A DNA stretch of 16,813 nt from Candidatus Zhuqueibacterota bacterium 4484_87. Lineage in GTDB: Bacteria; Zhuqueibacterota; Zhuqueibacteria; Thermofontimicrobiales; Thermofontimicrobiaceae. Both the position numbers and the translations under genes were made by a program. The notes below the pieces were generated by a model. The model had not been told where the DNA came from, searched no databases, and saw only the letters and a list, made by a program, of their open reading frames with translations. This document shows positions 1 to 8,217 of the stretch, in pieces. The DNA lies in assembly GCA_002085355.1 (NCBI GenBank), contig NATN01000102.1, positions 1 through 16,813 of the forward strand. The letters are read 5' to 3'. Every line of letters begins with the position of its first letter. Positions within the stretch are counted from its first letter, which is position 1.

Positions 1-1803
1 GTGAGATGGCAAAATTTGATGGGATCGGCGATGGGAATGGCATTTGACGAAGAAAACAAAGAGGGCGCGATTTCGAGAATTGTGTTTGATTCATGGTATC
101 CTGGCTATGTGACTCAAGTGAATGACGCGCACAATGTCATTTCAATCTTGACAGAGACTGCGCTTTATCGATACGCAACGCCGCATTTTTACACTGTACG
201 GGATTTTCCGGAATCATATCAGGATTTTACAATCGCTGCCTTTTATCCGAACCCCTGGAAAGGCGGTTGGTGGCGCATCAGTGATGCTGTAGAATATTGC
301 CTGACGGCTTCCAAGGCTGTTCTGGCAACTGCGGCGCGCTATAAAGAAAAGTTGCTTCTTGACCGTTACCGGATGGGCAGAGATGCAATAAAAAAGTTCA
401 AAAAAGAGCCTCCTTTTGGCTGGATAGTTCCTGAAGAGCAGACAGACCCCAGCGCAGCGCAAAGTATGCTTGGCATTCTTGCTGAACAGGCGATTGAAAT
501 TTATCGCGCCAAAACATCATTTGTTCAGGATGGGGTAACTTATCCGGCAGGTACTTTCATTATTCCGACGAGTCAGGCTTTTGGTTATTTTGCGAAAAAT
601 ATGTTGGAAGTGCAAAAGTATCCTGATTTGCGAAAATATCCTGAATTATGGCAGGGATTAATTCGCATGGAAAAATTTAAAGGCGCGCCTTTTCGATCGT
701 ATGACATTGCCGGTTGGACTTTGCCTTTGCAAATGAATGTGAAGGCTGTGAGAGCGAATTCTCCTCTTTCTGTGGAAATGGAGCGAGTGAAAAAGATTGA
801 AGCTCTTCCGGGAAAGGTTTCCGGGAACGGCGGTTACGGCTATTTGCTGGATGCGCGGCAAAATTTGTCTTACAAAGCCGTGAATCAGATTTTAAAAAAA
901 GGTGGTGTCATTTACCGAAATACAAAATCGTTCGCCAACTTTCCGGCAGGCATGTTCATTCTGCAGAATTCTAAAGTTGTAAAGAACATGGTGAACGATC
1001 TGGCAAAAAAATTGCATCTGCAGATTAAAAATATAAAGAAGAAACCGACTGTCCCCTTGGTTCAGGTCAAAAAACCGAGAATCGGTTTGTACAAATCATG
1101 GGTCGCGAACATCGACGAAGGTTGGACGCGTTGGTTGTTTGAACAATATGAGTTTGATTTTAAGAATATCCACGATGCTGAAATAAAAGCAGGAAATTTG
1201 AATCAGCGATTTGATGTGATCATCATTCCGAGCCAGTGGAAGAAAGCGATTATCAATGGCCACAAATTAGGTACTATGCCGCCGGAATACGTTGGTGGCA
1301 TGGGATACGATGGCGTGGAGAATTTGAAAATTTTTGTTGAAAATGGCGGCACGATTGTTGGAACGAATTCATCTTGCGATTTTTTGATTGATTCTTTTCA
1401 ATTGCCGGTCTCCAATCTTTTGAAGGACGTTAAAGGAGATAGATTCGTATGTACCGGATCGATTTTGCGCTTGGAGTTCGATCCGGAAAATCCCATTGCT
1501 TACGGAATGGAGAAAATGCAACCAGCAGTTTTCAATCGCAGCCCTGTATTTAAGCTTCATCCGTCATTCAAAGATAAACAAGTGAGCAAAATTGTCGCCA
1601 AATATCCCCGGCGGAAGTTGCTGATGAGCGGTTTCATTCACGGAGAGAAAATGTTACAAGGAAACGTAGCTGTTGCCGATGTGCCATTGAAAAAAGGGCA
1701 CTGCATTTTGCTTGGCTTTGCTGTGAAAAACCGGGCTCAGGCACATGGCACGTTCAAGATGTTGTTCAATTCGGTGTACTTTAGCACGACAAAAAGTAAG
1801 TAA
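1..1803 (+). CDS. M14-family zinc carboxypeptidase-like protein, C-terminal part (5' end outside window)
   Basis: The reading frame is open from the first base and lacks a signal peptide and the zinc-binding HxxE motif, so the gene starts upstream and the GTG at base 1 is only the window edge. The first ~130 residues resemble the end of the M14 peptidase fold in large secreted bacterial carboxypeptidases. The stretch HNVISILTETALYRYATP contains a TET whose Glu (residue 52 here) is the candidate general base, followed by the family-like PWKGGWWR segment. Residues ~365-600 look like a class I glutamine-amidotransferase-like (Rossmann) domain, beginning RIGLYKSW and including FDVIIIPSQW and an ENGGTIVG turn; no Cys-His-Glu triad was identified, so this domain is probably structural or carbohydrate/peptide-binding. 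The likely role is degradation of peptides outside the cytoplasm. Family assignment is from recognised sequence patterns; substrate is unknown. It is transcriptionally closed by the terminator just downstream. Confidence 0.75.
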   Translation: MRWQNLMGSAMGMAFDEENKEGAISRIVFDSWYPGYVTQVNDAHNVISILTETALYRYATPHFYTVRDFPESYQDFTIAAFYPNPWKGGWWRISDAVEYCLTASKAVLATAARYKEKLLLDRYRMGRDAIKKFKKEPPFGWIVPEEQTDPSAAQSMLGILAEQAIEIYRAKTSFVQDGVTYPAGTFIIPTSQAFGYFAKNMLEVQKYPDLRKYPELWQGLIRMEKFKGAPFRSYDIAGWTLPLQMNVKAVRANSPLSVEMERVKKIEALPGKVSGNGGYGYLLDARQNLSYKAVNQILKKGGVIYRNTKSFANFPAGMFILQNSKVVKNMVNDLAKKLHLQIKNIKKKPTVPLVQVKKPRIGLYKSWVANIDEGWTRWLFEQYEFDFKNIHDAEIKAGNLNQRFDVIIIPSQWKKAIINGHKLGTMPPEYVGGMGYDGVENLKIFVENGGTIVGTNSSCDFLIDSFQLPVSNLLKDVKGDRFVCTGSILRLEFDPENPIAYGMEKMQPAVFNRSPVFKLHPSFKDKQVSKIVAKYPRRKLLMSGFIHGEKMLQGNVAVADVPLKKGHCILLGFAVKNRAQAHGTFKMLFNSVYFSTTKSK

Positions 1804-1823
1804 TTTTTTCCCTGTTCTTTGAT

Positions 1824-1868
1824 GCGAAATCATTCAAATTATTTAAGGGATGGTTTCGCTTTTTTTTT
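1824..1868 (+). terminator. Rho-independent terminator after the M14 gene
   Basis: The arm 1824-1835 (starting GCGAAATC) pairs with 1848-1859 (ending GGTTTCGC) over 12 positions, including two G-T wobbles, around a 12-nt loop. The stem is followed at once by nine T residues (1860-1868). It lies 21 nt beyond the stop codon and separates this gene from glnA. Confidence 0.88.
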
Positions 1869-2023
1869 ATCCTGTCGGTATATTTGAACAGCAGAGAGTT
1901 TTTGGGGGCTACCCTATTCAACGTAGAATTTTGACGAATTGAATTGCCGCAAATTTTCCCAATTTAGAAAAACTGAAACTTTAAAATATTTCATTTACCA
2001 CTATCATTTTAAGGAGAAATACG

Positions 2024-3361
2024 ATGGCAGAAATGACGAAAGAAAAAGTACTTGACATGGCGAAAAAGAATAATGTCCGGTTTGTGCGATTTTGGTTTAC
2101 AGATATTTTGGGTTTTCTGAAGAGTTTTGCAATTACGATTGATGAGTTGGAAAGTGCGCTGGTTGAAGGGCGAGGATTTGATGGTTCATCAATCGAGGGG
2201 TTCGCCCGAATCGACGAAAGCGACATGATCGCTATGCCGGATATGTCTACGTTTAAAATTTTACCAGGTAGGGGAGCGGATGATTCAGTCATGGCTGCCG
2301 TTTTTTGTGATATTTATACACCTGATGGCAAACCTTATCAGTGTGATCCAAGGTGGGTGTTGAAGGAAAATTTGAAACGGATGAAGGAAGCAGGATTTGA
2401 CACCATGTATGTGGGTCCCGAGTTAGAATACTTTTATTTCAAATCCGCTTCCGGAAAACCTGAAGTGCTTGACCAGGGCGGTTATTTTGATTTGACTCCT
2501 TTGGATGTTGCCAGCGATTTAAGAAAAGAGACAGTGCTCACTTTGCAACAGTTAGGGATCAATGTCGAATATTCGCATCATGAAGTTGGACCCAGCCAGC
2601 ACGAGATTGATCTGCGATACAATGAAGCGCTGATAATGGCGGATTATTCAATGACTTATCGCCTTATTGTGAAAGAAGTGGCACTGAAACACGGTGTTTA
2701 CGCTACTTTTATGCCCAAACCAATTTTCGGACAGAATGGTAGCGGAATGCATACGCATCAGTCATTATTTATAAATGGTAAGAACGCATTTTTCGATGCA
2801 AACAAACCCTATTATCTTTCTGATAATGCAAGAAAATATATTGCAGGTTTGTTGCGTCATGCACCGGAATTCACGATTGTTACCAATCAATGGGTGAATT
2901 CGTACAAACGACTTGTTCCCGGTTATGAGGCGCCAGTCTATTTGTCTTGGGGAAGCAAAAACCGCTCGGATCTTGTTCGCGTTCCCGGTTACACTCCGGG
3001 CAAAGAAAGCGGCACGCGTGTGGAATTTCGCTCTCCTGATCCGGCATGTAACCCGTATCTCGCTTTTGCTGTGATGCTCGCCGCAGGATTGGAAGGAATT
3101 AAAAATAATTATGAGCCAGTCGAGCCTTTGGATCGCAATGTGTATCAGATGAGTGAGGCAGAACGGCTCGAGCTGGGTGTTGGCACCTTGCCTAAAGATT
3201 TGTATGAGGCGATTCAAATTGCCAAAAAGAGTGAGTTTTTGAAAAAAGCGCTGGGTGAGAGATTATTTGAGAAATTTATCGCCAACAAAGAAATTGAATG
3301 GGAAAATTACCGCGCTCAGGTGACGTCTTATGAGTTAGACCGCTATTTGCCGATTCTGTGA
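2024..3361 (+). CDS. glnA: Glutamine synthetase, type I alpha (GSI-alpha)
   Basis: Makes glutamine from glutamate, ammonia and ATP in the cytoplasm; GSI enzymes are dodecamers. At 445 residues it has the GSI-alpha length. Visible motifs in order: GFDGSSIEGF (51-60), PELEYFYF with metal/substrate Glu133 and Glu135, EVGPSQHE with Glu187 and Glu194, NGSGMHTHQSL with His243, the flap Glu302 in GYEAP, Arg314, and RVEFRSPDP with Glu334 and Arg336. The adenylylation loop with its tyrosine typical of GSI-beta is absent; the region reads YQMSEAERLELGVGTLP as in GSI-alpha. Arg62 and Glu425 match by position the Bacillus subtilis residues Arg62 and Glu424, which are linked to feedback inhibition by glutamine, so direct feedback control is likely. 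The ATG has an AAGGAG (2011-2016) at 7-nt spacing. Terminators on both sides indicate a monocistronic gene; no GlnR or sigma54 site was recognised upstream. Confidence 0.97.
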   Translation: MAEMTKEKVLDMAKKNNVRFVRFWFTDILGFLKSFAITIDELESALVEGRGFDGSSIEGFARIDESDMIAMPDMSTFKILPGRGADDSVMAAVFCDIYTPDGKPYQCDPRWVLKENLKRMKEAGFDTMYVGPELEYFYFKSASGKPEVLDQGGYFDLTPLDVASDLRKETVLTLQQLGINVEYSHHEVGPSQHEIDLRYNEALIMADYSMTYRLIVKEVALKHGVYATFMPKPIFGQNGSGMHTHQSLFINGKNAFFDANKPYYLSDNARKYIAGLLRHAPEFTIVTNQWVNSYKRLVPGYEAPVYLSWGSKNRSDLVRVPGYTPGKESGTRVEFRSPDPACNPYLAFAVMLAAGLEGIKNNYEPVEPLDRNVYQMSEAERLELGVGTLPKDLYEAIQIAKKSEFLKKALGERLFEKFIANKEIEWENYRAQVTSYELDRYLPIL

Positions 3362-3403
3362 TCCTGTAACAATAATTCTGCGACAATTTTAAAAAGAGAA
3401 AAC

Positions 3404-3449
3404 GCCCCTGTTGTCAAATTTGAAACGAAGACAGCCGGGGCTTCTTTTT
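3404..3449 (+). terminator. Rho-independent terminator after glnA
   Basis: GCCCC at 3404-3408 pairs with GGGGC at 3437-3441; the stem continues imperfectly and closes again with TGTC (3412-3415) against GACA (3430-3433). It is followed by CTTCTTTTT (3441-3449). The A-rich 5' flank could also make it work on the other strand, but no opposite-strand gene is nearby. Confidence 0.82.
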
Positions 3450-3552
3450 GGAATACGCTGACCGAAAAATAGAACAAAAGTGCCACTAAATCGTCTAATA
3501 TTATAGTTTTCGATGAGCTGAGAATTCAATTTCCTTTCCCAATCATCTGCAA

Positions 3553-3559
3553 AAGGAGG
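3553..3559 (+). promoter_or_regulatory. Strong Shine-Dalgarno site of the serpin gene
   Basis: AAGGAGG is a full match to the anti-Shine-Dalgarno core, 5 nt before the ATG at 3565. It fixes the start codon and predicts efficient translation. Confidence 0.85.
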
Positions 3560-3564
3560 CTGCT

Positions 3565-4782
3565 ATGCGTATCTTCATAAAAAAACCATTCATTGTCGTG
3601 GTGATACTATTTTTAATTTTTCCTTTCAGTTGCTCACAAACGAATAAAAATGTGGAGGCTGCACCGGTGGAAAATCTATCAAATGCAATAAACTCATTCG
3701 GGCTGCATTTATTGCAAGAAATGCTTGATTTGTTTGATGAAGAGAATGTTGTCATCTCTCCGGTTAGTATTTCCGCTGCTTTATCCATGACCCTGAACGG
3801 TGCGAATGATGAGACACTTAATTCCATGAAGAAAACTCTGATGCTGGAAAACTATTCGCCGGAAGCGATTAATCGCTACTATCGCAATCTTCTGGACAGC
3901 CTTCCTAAACTGGACAGTGAAGTTGAGATCAAAATCGGCAATGCGATCTGGTACCGGGAGGATATGCGTGTGCGTTCAGCATTTAAAAAGGTGTTGAAAA
4001 AATTCTATGATGCTGAAATAAGTAAGGCAGATTTCAAAGATGGCAGTGTTGTGAATAAAATCAATGGCTGGGTGAGAGAAAGCACTCAAGGAAAAATATC
4101 CAGCATCATCGACCGCGTAAATCCTACAGATGTGATGTATTTGTTAAATGCAGTTTATTTCAAAGGAAATTGGCAGCACCGATTTGATGAGAGAGGTACG
4201 AAAGAGGCAGCTTTTTATCCGGTAGCGGATGAGAAAATCACCTGTCAGATGATGAATGCATCAAAAAAATTTCTCTATTTTGAAAATGAAGAAGTGCAAG
4301 TTGTTCATTTGCCCTATGGTACAGGAAAGTTCGAAATGGTTGTAATTCTGCCCAAGGAAAATGTCTCGCTTGATTCTCTTGTCAAAGGTGTGGATACGAC
4401 ATCTTTTCTGAACTGGCTGACAACTGGTGCGAAGATAACGGTAAACCTTTCTATGCCTAAATTTAAAATGGAATATAAGAAATCATTAAAAGATGCCCTA
4501 TCAGAAATGGGGATGGAGGATGCTTTTTCGCCAAAAGCGGATTTTCCCGGAATGGTGGAAGATGAAAAATTGAATATCAGCGACGTCAAACATAAAACGT
4601 TCATTGAGGTTAATGAAAAAGGGACTGAGGCTGCGGCAGTAACCGGAGTCACAATGGTACTTTCTTCAGTGCGTCCAATGGAACCTCACCGCATGAATGT
4701 GAATCGACCGTTTATATTCTTAATCACAGAAAATCAGCACAAGAATATTCTTTTCATGGGGAAAATAGGCAGACCACAATAG
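3565..4782 (+). CDS. Serpin (serine protease inhibitor), predicted lipoprotein
   Basis: A 405-residue serpin of standard length. The N-terminus (MRIFIKKPFIVVVILFLIFP) is a hydrophobic lipoprotein signal ending in FSC, giving lipidated Cys23; a membrane-anchored serpin facing the periplasm or the outside is inferred. Serpin-fold landmarks are NAVYFKGNW, a LPYGTGKFEMVVILPKE sheet region, MPKFKMEYK, and the C-terminal NRPFIFLI ... NILFMGKIGRP. The reactive-loop hinge EKGTEAAAVTG (from Glu351) has the Gly-Thr and small-residue run of inhibitory serpins, so it should trap a target protease by loop insertion. Counting 17 positions from the hinge Glu puts P1 at Ser367. The loop is about four residues longer than in alpha-1-antitrypsin, however, so P1 is uncertain and Arg370 is an alternative. 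The gene follows the glnA terminator; a TATTAT element at 3499-3504 has no clear -35 partner. The target protease is unknown; protection against own or foreign extracellular proteases is inference. Confidence 0.95.
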   Translation: MRIFIKKPFIVVVILFLIFPFSCSQTNKNVEAAPVENLSNAINSFGLHLLQEMLDLFDEENVVISPVSISAALSMTLNGANDETLNSMKKTLMLENYSPEAINRYYRNLLDSLPKLDSEVEIKIGNAIWYREDMRVRSAFKKVLKKFYDAEISKADFKDGSVVNKINGWVRESTQGKISSIIDRVNPTDVMYLLNAVYFKGNWQHRFDERGTKEAAFYPVADEKITCQMMNASKKFLYFENEEVQVVHLPYGTGKFEMVVILPKENVSLDSLVKGVDTTSFLNWLTTGAKITVNLSMPKFKMEYKKSLKDALSEMGMEDAFSPKADFPGMVEDEKLNISDVKHKTFIEVNEKGTEAAAVTGVTMVLSSVRPMEPHRMNVNRPFIFLITENQHKNILFMGKIGRPQ

Positions 4783-4880
4783 AATAGAACGAACAGTTCG
4801 TGTCAAGATTGTTTGGAAGTATTTTAGCAGAGTCTGTTTTGCAAATGGGATATTTTTGTCCAAATGAATGAGGAAGCAAA

Positions 4881-6710
4881 ATGAAGACGCATAAATATTT
4901 GTTTGCTGTTTTGCTGTTGCTTTGGAGTGGGGCAGAAAAACTGTATGCCCAATACTGGGGTGAAATGGTTTTGGAAAAGTCCTTTGAACAAGAGAACTTT
5001 TTTTTTACACCCACAGAGCTCAAGCCTTACGGGTTGTCCACGTATTCCGCTGTTGCGCCCGGATTGTTTTCTGATCAGATTTTGAATTTATCGCTCAATC
5101 CAGCCTGTGTATGGCAGGATTCGGAAAAAAGTGTTTATGTCTATGCAGACTTCCGCTCAATTCACAATTTACAATCCGATAAATACGGGATTAGGCCGCT
5201 GTATGGTTATGATATGGTACGCTATGATGCCAATTATTTTTTCCCCGCGTTCTATTCTGAACCGAGAGAAGAAACACTGCCGTTTTTTGCTGGCGCCTTA
5301 ATGCTGAGGCCCATTCAAATTTGGGGCAGAAAGCCGGTTTTTGGCGTCACATATCGCATGATTTTTCAGGATGAGGATTATTACGCCATCCCGTTTGATA
5401 TTTATCGTTCGTCCATTGGCATGGATTATGCGGGAAATCAAATGATGGATGAATCTGTGATGCCGGTGGTGGATCGTTACCGGGGCGAAGACAGGATGAA
5501 TCAAACCGGACATTTTCTATCATTTTTTTCCGGCGTTGAGATAATGCCCTGGCTTACACTTGGCTTTCGCATCAATCGCACGACTTTTGACCGCGACGGA
5601 AAGGTCGGGTCGCACAATTTGTGGAACGACAACAGCGAATCATCAGTATGGGAGGATTGGGAATGGAGGTCCCAAAATTACGACCATTGGGATTATTCAA
5701 GCGGTATGTCAATCAACCTCAATAAAGATATTCGGTTGGGAATAAAAGCGGGATATCTGAAGGGTGATGTTTCACAGGTTTTGGGGACAGAGGACTCCTC
5801 CTATTATTCTTTCGGCCAAATAAATCAAAATGATAACTGGGGACTTTATGACCGTTCTGCTTCAAGCAGCAAGTCCTGGGTGCATGACGGAAGAACTTAT
5901 TACGGCGGACTTGATTTCCATCTCCGGATATCTCCTTCTTTAACTTCTGTATTTTATTTTCTGAGAGAAAATACGGATAAAGATATTACATTGAAAGCGA
6001 ACATTGCAGACACATCTTTTAGTAGCTATCGTTCAACGTGGGAACAAAACACTTGGGAAAGTGTTTATGCTTATTCGCTTACGGATAGTCGAAGCGGTTC
6101 AGGCACTTACACGCGCGACCGAAATGTTTTTGCTGCCATGTTTCAGTGGCAGATGGATGGGAACAAATCATTGAACTTTGGCGCACAGATTGAAACTCAG
6201 GACGCACGCACCAAGACGCTCGAAAATGTCATAGCAAACAGATTCTTCTATAATGCTTATTCCAACACAAATCCCGATTATCCTGACGCTGAAAATATGA
6301 ACAAGGTAAGCGAGTCAAAGGAATTGGACTGGGATTTTCGCGCCAGACGAACAGATATTCGCATTCCCGTGGTTTTCAATTGGCGCGTTTCGCCTGCGGT
6401 GGAGCTGATTTTTGGCATCAATCGCACCATGTCTCGATGGACGATAGATGATGTAACGCTCGCTAAGTTTGATTATCGGGTGACAACAACTGATACGAGC
6501 ACTGTGCGCAAAGAAAATTTTGGTGAACGCTACAGTGAGCCCACCGAGAAACGCACACATATTCAAACTGCCATGATAGCAGGAATTACTTTCAGACCGA
6601 CGGAAAAATTAAGTGTGCGTTTGCTCACTGTGCCGCGATTTGAAAATCGTTACGGCGGCTCAGAGTTAAGCCATCTGGAATGGTGGCTGAGTTTTAATGT
6701 GACGAAATAG
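4881..6710 (+). CDS. Secreted protein of unknown function, probable outer-membrane beta-barrel
   Basis: A 609-residue protein with a clear Sec signal (MKTHKYLFAVLLLLWSG, predicted cut after LYA near residue 23). I do not recognise a named family. The mature chain is rich in Tyr, Trp, Ser and Asn and shows many short alternating hydrophobic/polar stretches such as FGVTYRMIF, WLTLGFRINRT, IRLGIKAGYL, RIPVVFNWRV and LSVRLLTVPRF, separated by acidic or Ser-rich loops. This is the usual look of an outer-membrane barrel of the kind found as orphan porin-like proteins in FCB bacteria. The chain ends WWLSFNVTK, so it lacks the typical terminal Phe. The ATG is preceded by GAGGA at 6-nt spacing. It lies 98 nt behind the serpin gene without a visible terminator and could be co-transcribed with it. 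The barrel assignment is inference from composition and periodicity. Confidence 0.72.
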   Translation: MKTHKYLFAVLLLLWSGAEKLYAQYWGEMVLEKSFEQENFFFTPTELKPYGLSTYSAVAPGLFSDQILNLSLNPACVWQDSEKSVYVYADFRSIHNLQSDKYGIRPLYGYDMVRYDANYFFPAFYSEPREETLPFFAGALMLRPIQIWGRKPVFGVTYRMIFQDEDYYAIPFDIYRSSIGMDYAGNQMMDESVMPVVDRYRGEDRMNQTGHFLSFFSGVEIMPWLTLGFRINRTTFDRDGKVGSHNLWNDNSESSVWEDWEWRSQNYDHWDYSSGMSINLNKDIRLGIKAGYLKGDVSQVLGTEDSSYYSFGQINQNDNWGLYDRSASSSKSWVHDGRTYYGGLDFHLRISPSLTSVFYFLRENTDKDITLKANIADTSFSSYRSTWEQNTWESVYAYSLTDSRSGSGTYTRDRNVFAAMFQWQMDGNKSLNFGAQIETQDARTKTLENVIANRFFYNAYSNTNPDYPDAENMNKVSESKELDWDFRARRTDIRIPVVFNWRVSPAVELIFGINRTMSRWTIDDVTLAKFDYRVTTTDTSTVRKENFGERYSEPTEKRTHIQTAMIAGITFRPTEKLSVRLLTVPRFENRYGGSELSHLEWWLSFNVTK

Positions 6711-6769
6711 ATTCTTTGTCGAAATTGAATGTAAAATTGTTGTCAGCAAAAACAGAGGAAAAGGAAAGT

Positions 6770-7201
6770 ATGGAACCACTGCCTCCGCCAATGACAAAAT
6801 TGATTTGCGGAGTGCTTTTTACAGACGAGACTCTGCTGGAAAAAGCACGCCAATTGATAACGGAAAAGTATGGCGAGATTGATTTTCATTAATCCGGCAA
6901 GATTGGCTGAAATCAAATTAATATGTAACGATTTGGAAGATCAGATAGCCGTGGACGGCAAAAGAAAGGTCAATCTTGATCCCGGCTACATGGATTACGA
7001 CAAATAGTTTTGGCTTCGGCGAAATATAACTGGCAGAAAATTTACCTTGATCATGGTATTTACGCTGATCCTACCTTGCGTTATGAAAAAGGTCATTATT
7101 ATCCTTTCCCGTGGAGCTTCCCGGATTTCAAAGACGGTCGTTATGAGAACGTTTTTCTGCGCATCAGAGAATTATACAAAAGACAACGGAAACAACAATG
7201 A
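6770..7201 (+). pseudogene. DUF4416-family gene, disrupted by an internal deletion and a 1-nt frameshift
   Basis: Three consecutive pieces in two frames together match a DUF4416 protein. The first piece (6770-6892) starts with an ATG behind GAGGAA/AAGGA and ends at TAA after EKYGEIDFH. The second, in another frame (about 6888-7007), begins INPARLAEIKLICNDLE, carries the family-typical KRKVNLDPGYMDYDK and stops at TAG. The third, back in the first frame (about 7004-7201), continues IVLASAKYNWQK ... YYPFPWSFPDFK ... IRELYKRQ. Pieces one and two join where roughly 35-40 residues of a ~180-residue protein are expected, so a real deletion occurred. Pieces two and three are separated by one missing base, in the CAAAT run at 7001-7005. 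The final TGA overlaps the start of the next gene as ATGA, so the intact gene was probably translationally coupled to it. DUF4416 has no established function. Family recognition is from memory of its conserved motifs. Confidence 0.75.
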
Positions 7202-8181
7202 AGAATTATCAGATTATTGCTACTCTGGGCCCAGCTACGGAAACTCGAATTGTCGAATTGATTGAAGCCGGGGCTACCGGCTTCCGCTTGAATTGCTCGC
7301 ATTTATCCTGGGAGCAGTTGTCCCGCTATTTGTTGCGTTTGGAAAAAGTCTTCCACCATGTCGGCAATTCCATGCCTGTATGGCTGGATTTGCAAGGCTC
7401 AAAGTTGCGGTTAGGGTTATTGACGAAGAAACTCATCGTTGAAAAAGGAGAAATAGTCAAATTTATTCCTGATTATAACGATAAAAATGGTGCGATCCCA
7501 TTCCCGCACCAGCCTGTTTTTCGGGAAATTACACATGGCGATACGATGTTGATCGACGATGGTAGAATTGAATTAAAAGTCAGTAAATCAAGCCATGAAG
7601 AAATAGCAGCCGTTGTGCTTCGCGGGGGGGAGTTGCAATCTTTCAAGGGGGTGACTTTCATCAACAAGCTACCTAAACTCAAAGAGGTGACTGGACGGGA
7701 CAGGACATTCATGGAGCAAACGTCATCGTTGAAATTCTTAGGTTATGCCGTTTCCTATTTGCAAAATGCAGCGGAATTGCAGCTATTCCGCGACCTTGCC
7801 GGCGGCAAGCCGATGACGGCAAAGATTGAAAGGGAAGAGGCGATGCAAAATTTAGTGGAAATATCAGAGATTGCCAATGTGACCTGGCTTTGCCGCGGTG
7901 ATTTGGGAACCAACACAAATGTTTTTGATCTCTATCATTATGAACGCCATTTTGCAAAAATCATGGCGATGAGCGGAAAGCCATACCTTATCGCCGGACA
8001 GGTATTGGAACACTTCACCCACCATGCCGCACCCACGCGCTCGGAAATTGCTCACTTGGGATTTTTAGTTGATTTAGGTTTCTCCGGCGTAGTTTTATCC
8101 GATGAAACCGCTATCGGAGAATATCCAATCGAAGTTGTTAAATTTTGCCACGACCTATTTGAATACTTACCGGAACGATAA
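7198..8181 (+). CDS. Short divergent pyruvate-kinase-like protein (no C-terminal regulatory domain)
   Basis: 327 residues against ~470 for ordinary pyruvate kinases: the catalytic barrel and B-domain are present, the C-terminal allosteric domain is not. Motifs in order: IIATLGPAT (6-14), GFRLNCSH with Arg30, Asn32 and Ser34, LDLQGSKLRLG with Asp64 and Arg71, a B-domain (~75-150), AKIER with the catalytic-type Lys209 and Glu211, RGDLG (233-237), GQVLEHFT with Thr274, and SDETAIGEYPIE (301-312). The key phosphoenolpyruvate, Mg and ADP residues are largely kept, so activity on phosphoenolpyruvate/pyruvate is plausible. At the position of rabbit muscle Glu117 there is a lysine (Lys69), a change known from K+-independent pyruvate kinases. 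The ATG overlaps the stop of the decayed DUF4416 gene (ATGA). A classical glycolytic pyruvate kinase is less likely than a specialised paralogue; the true substrate is open. Confidence 0.82.
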   Translation: MKNYQIIATLGPATETRIVELIEAGATGFRLNCSHLSWEQLSRYLLRLEKVFHHVGNSMPVWLDLQGSKLRLGLLTKKLIVEKGEIVKFIPDYNDKNGAIPFPHQPVFREITHGDTMLIDDGRIELKVSKSSHEEIAAVVLRGGELQSFKGVTFINKLPKLKEVTGRDRTFMEQTSSLKFLGYAVSYLQNAAELQLFRDLAGGKPMTAKIEREEAMQNLVEISEIANVTWLCRGDLGTNTNVFDLYHYERHFAKIMAMSGKPYLIAGQVLEHFTHHAAPTRSEIAHLGFLVDLGFSGVVLSDETAIGEYPIEVVKFCHDLFEYLPER

Positions 8182-8217
8182 AATTTACGAGAGTCGCTTC
8201 CTTGTTGAACGTGATGC

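Noticed and set aside
1931..1970. TTGACG as -35 of a glnA promoter
   Set aside because: No acceptable -10 at 16-18 nt; no sigma54 or GlnR-type site was found either.
2765..3217. 150-codon open frame antisense to glnA
   Set aside because: A shadow of the highly conserved glnA coding sequence; no start signals and no family resemblance.
4789..4801. Palindrome ACGAAC-A-GTTCGT as a LexA/SOS box
   Set aside because: GAAC and GTTC are separated by 1 nt, not the 4 nt of the Bacillus-type LexA site, and it lies just behind the serpin stop; no T-run makes it a terminator.
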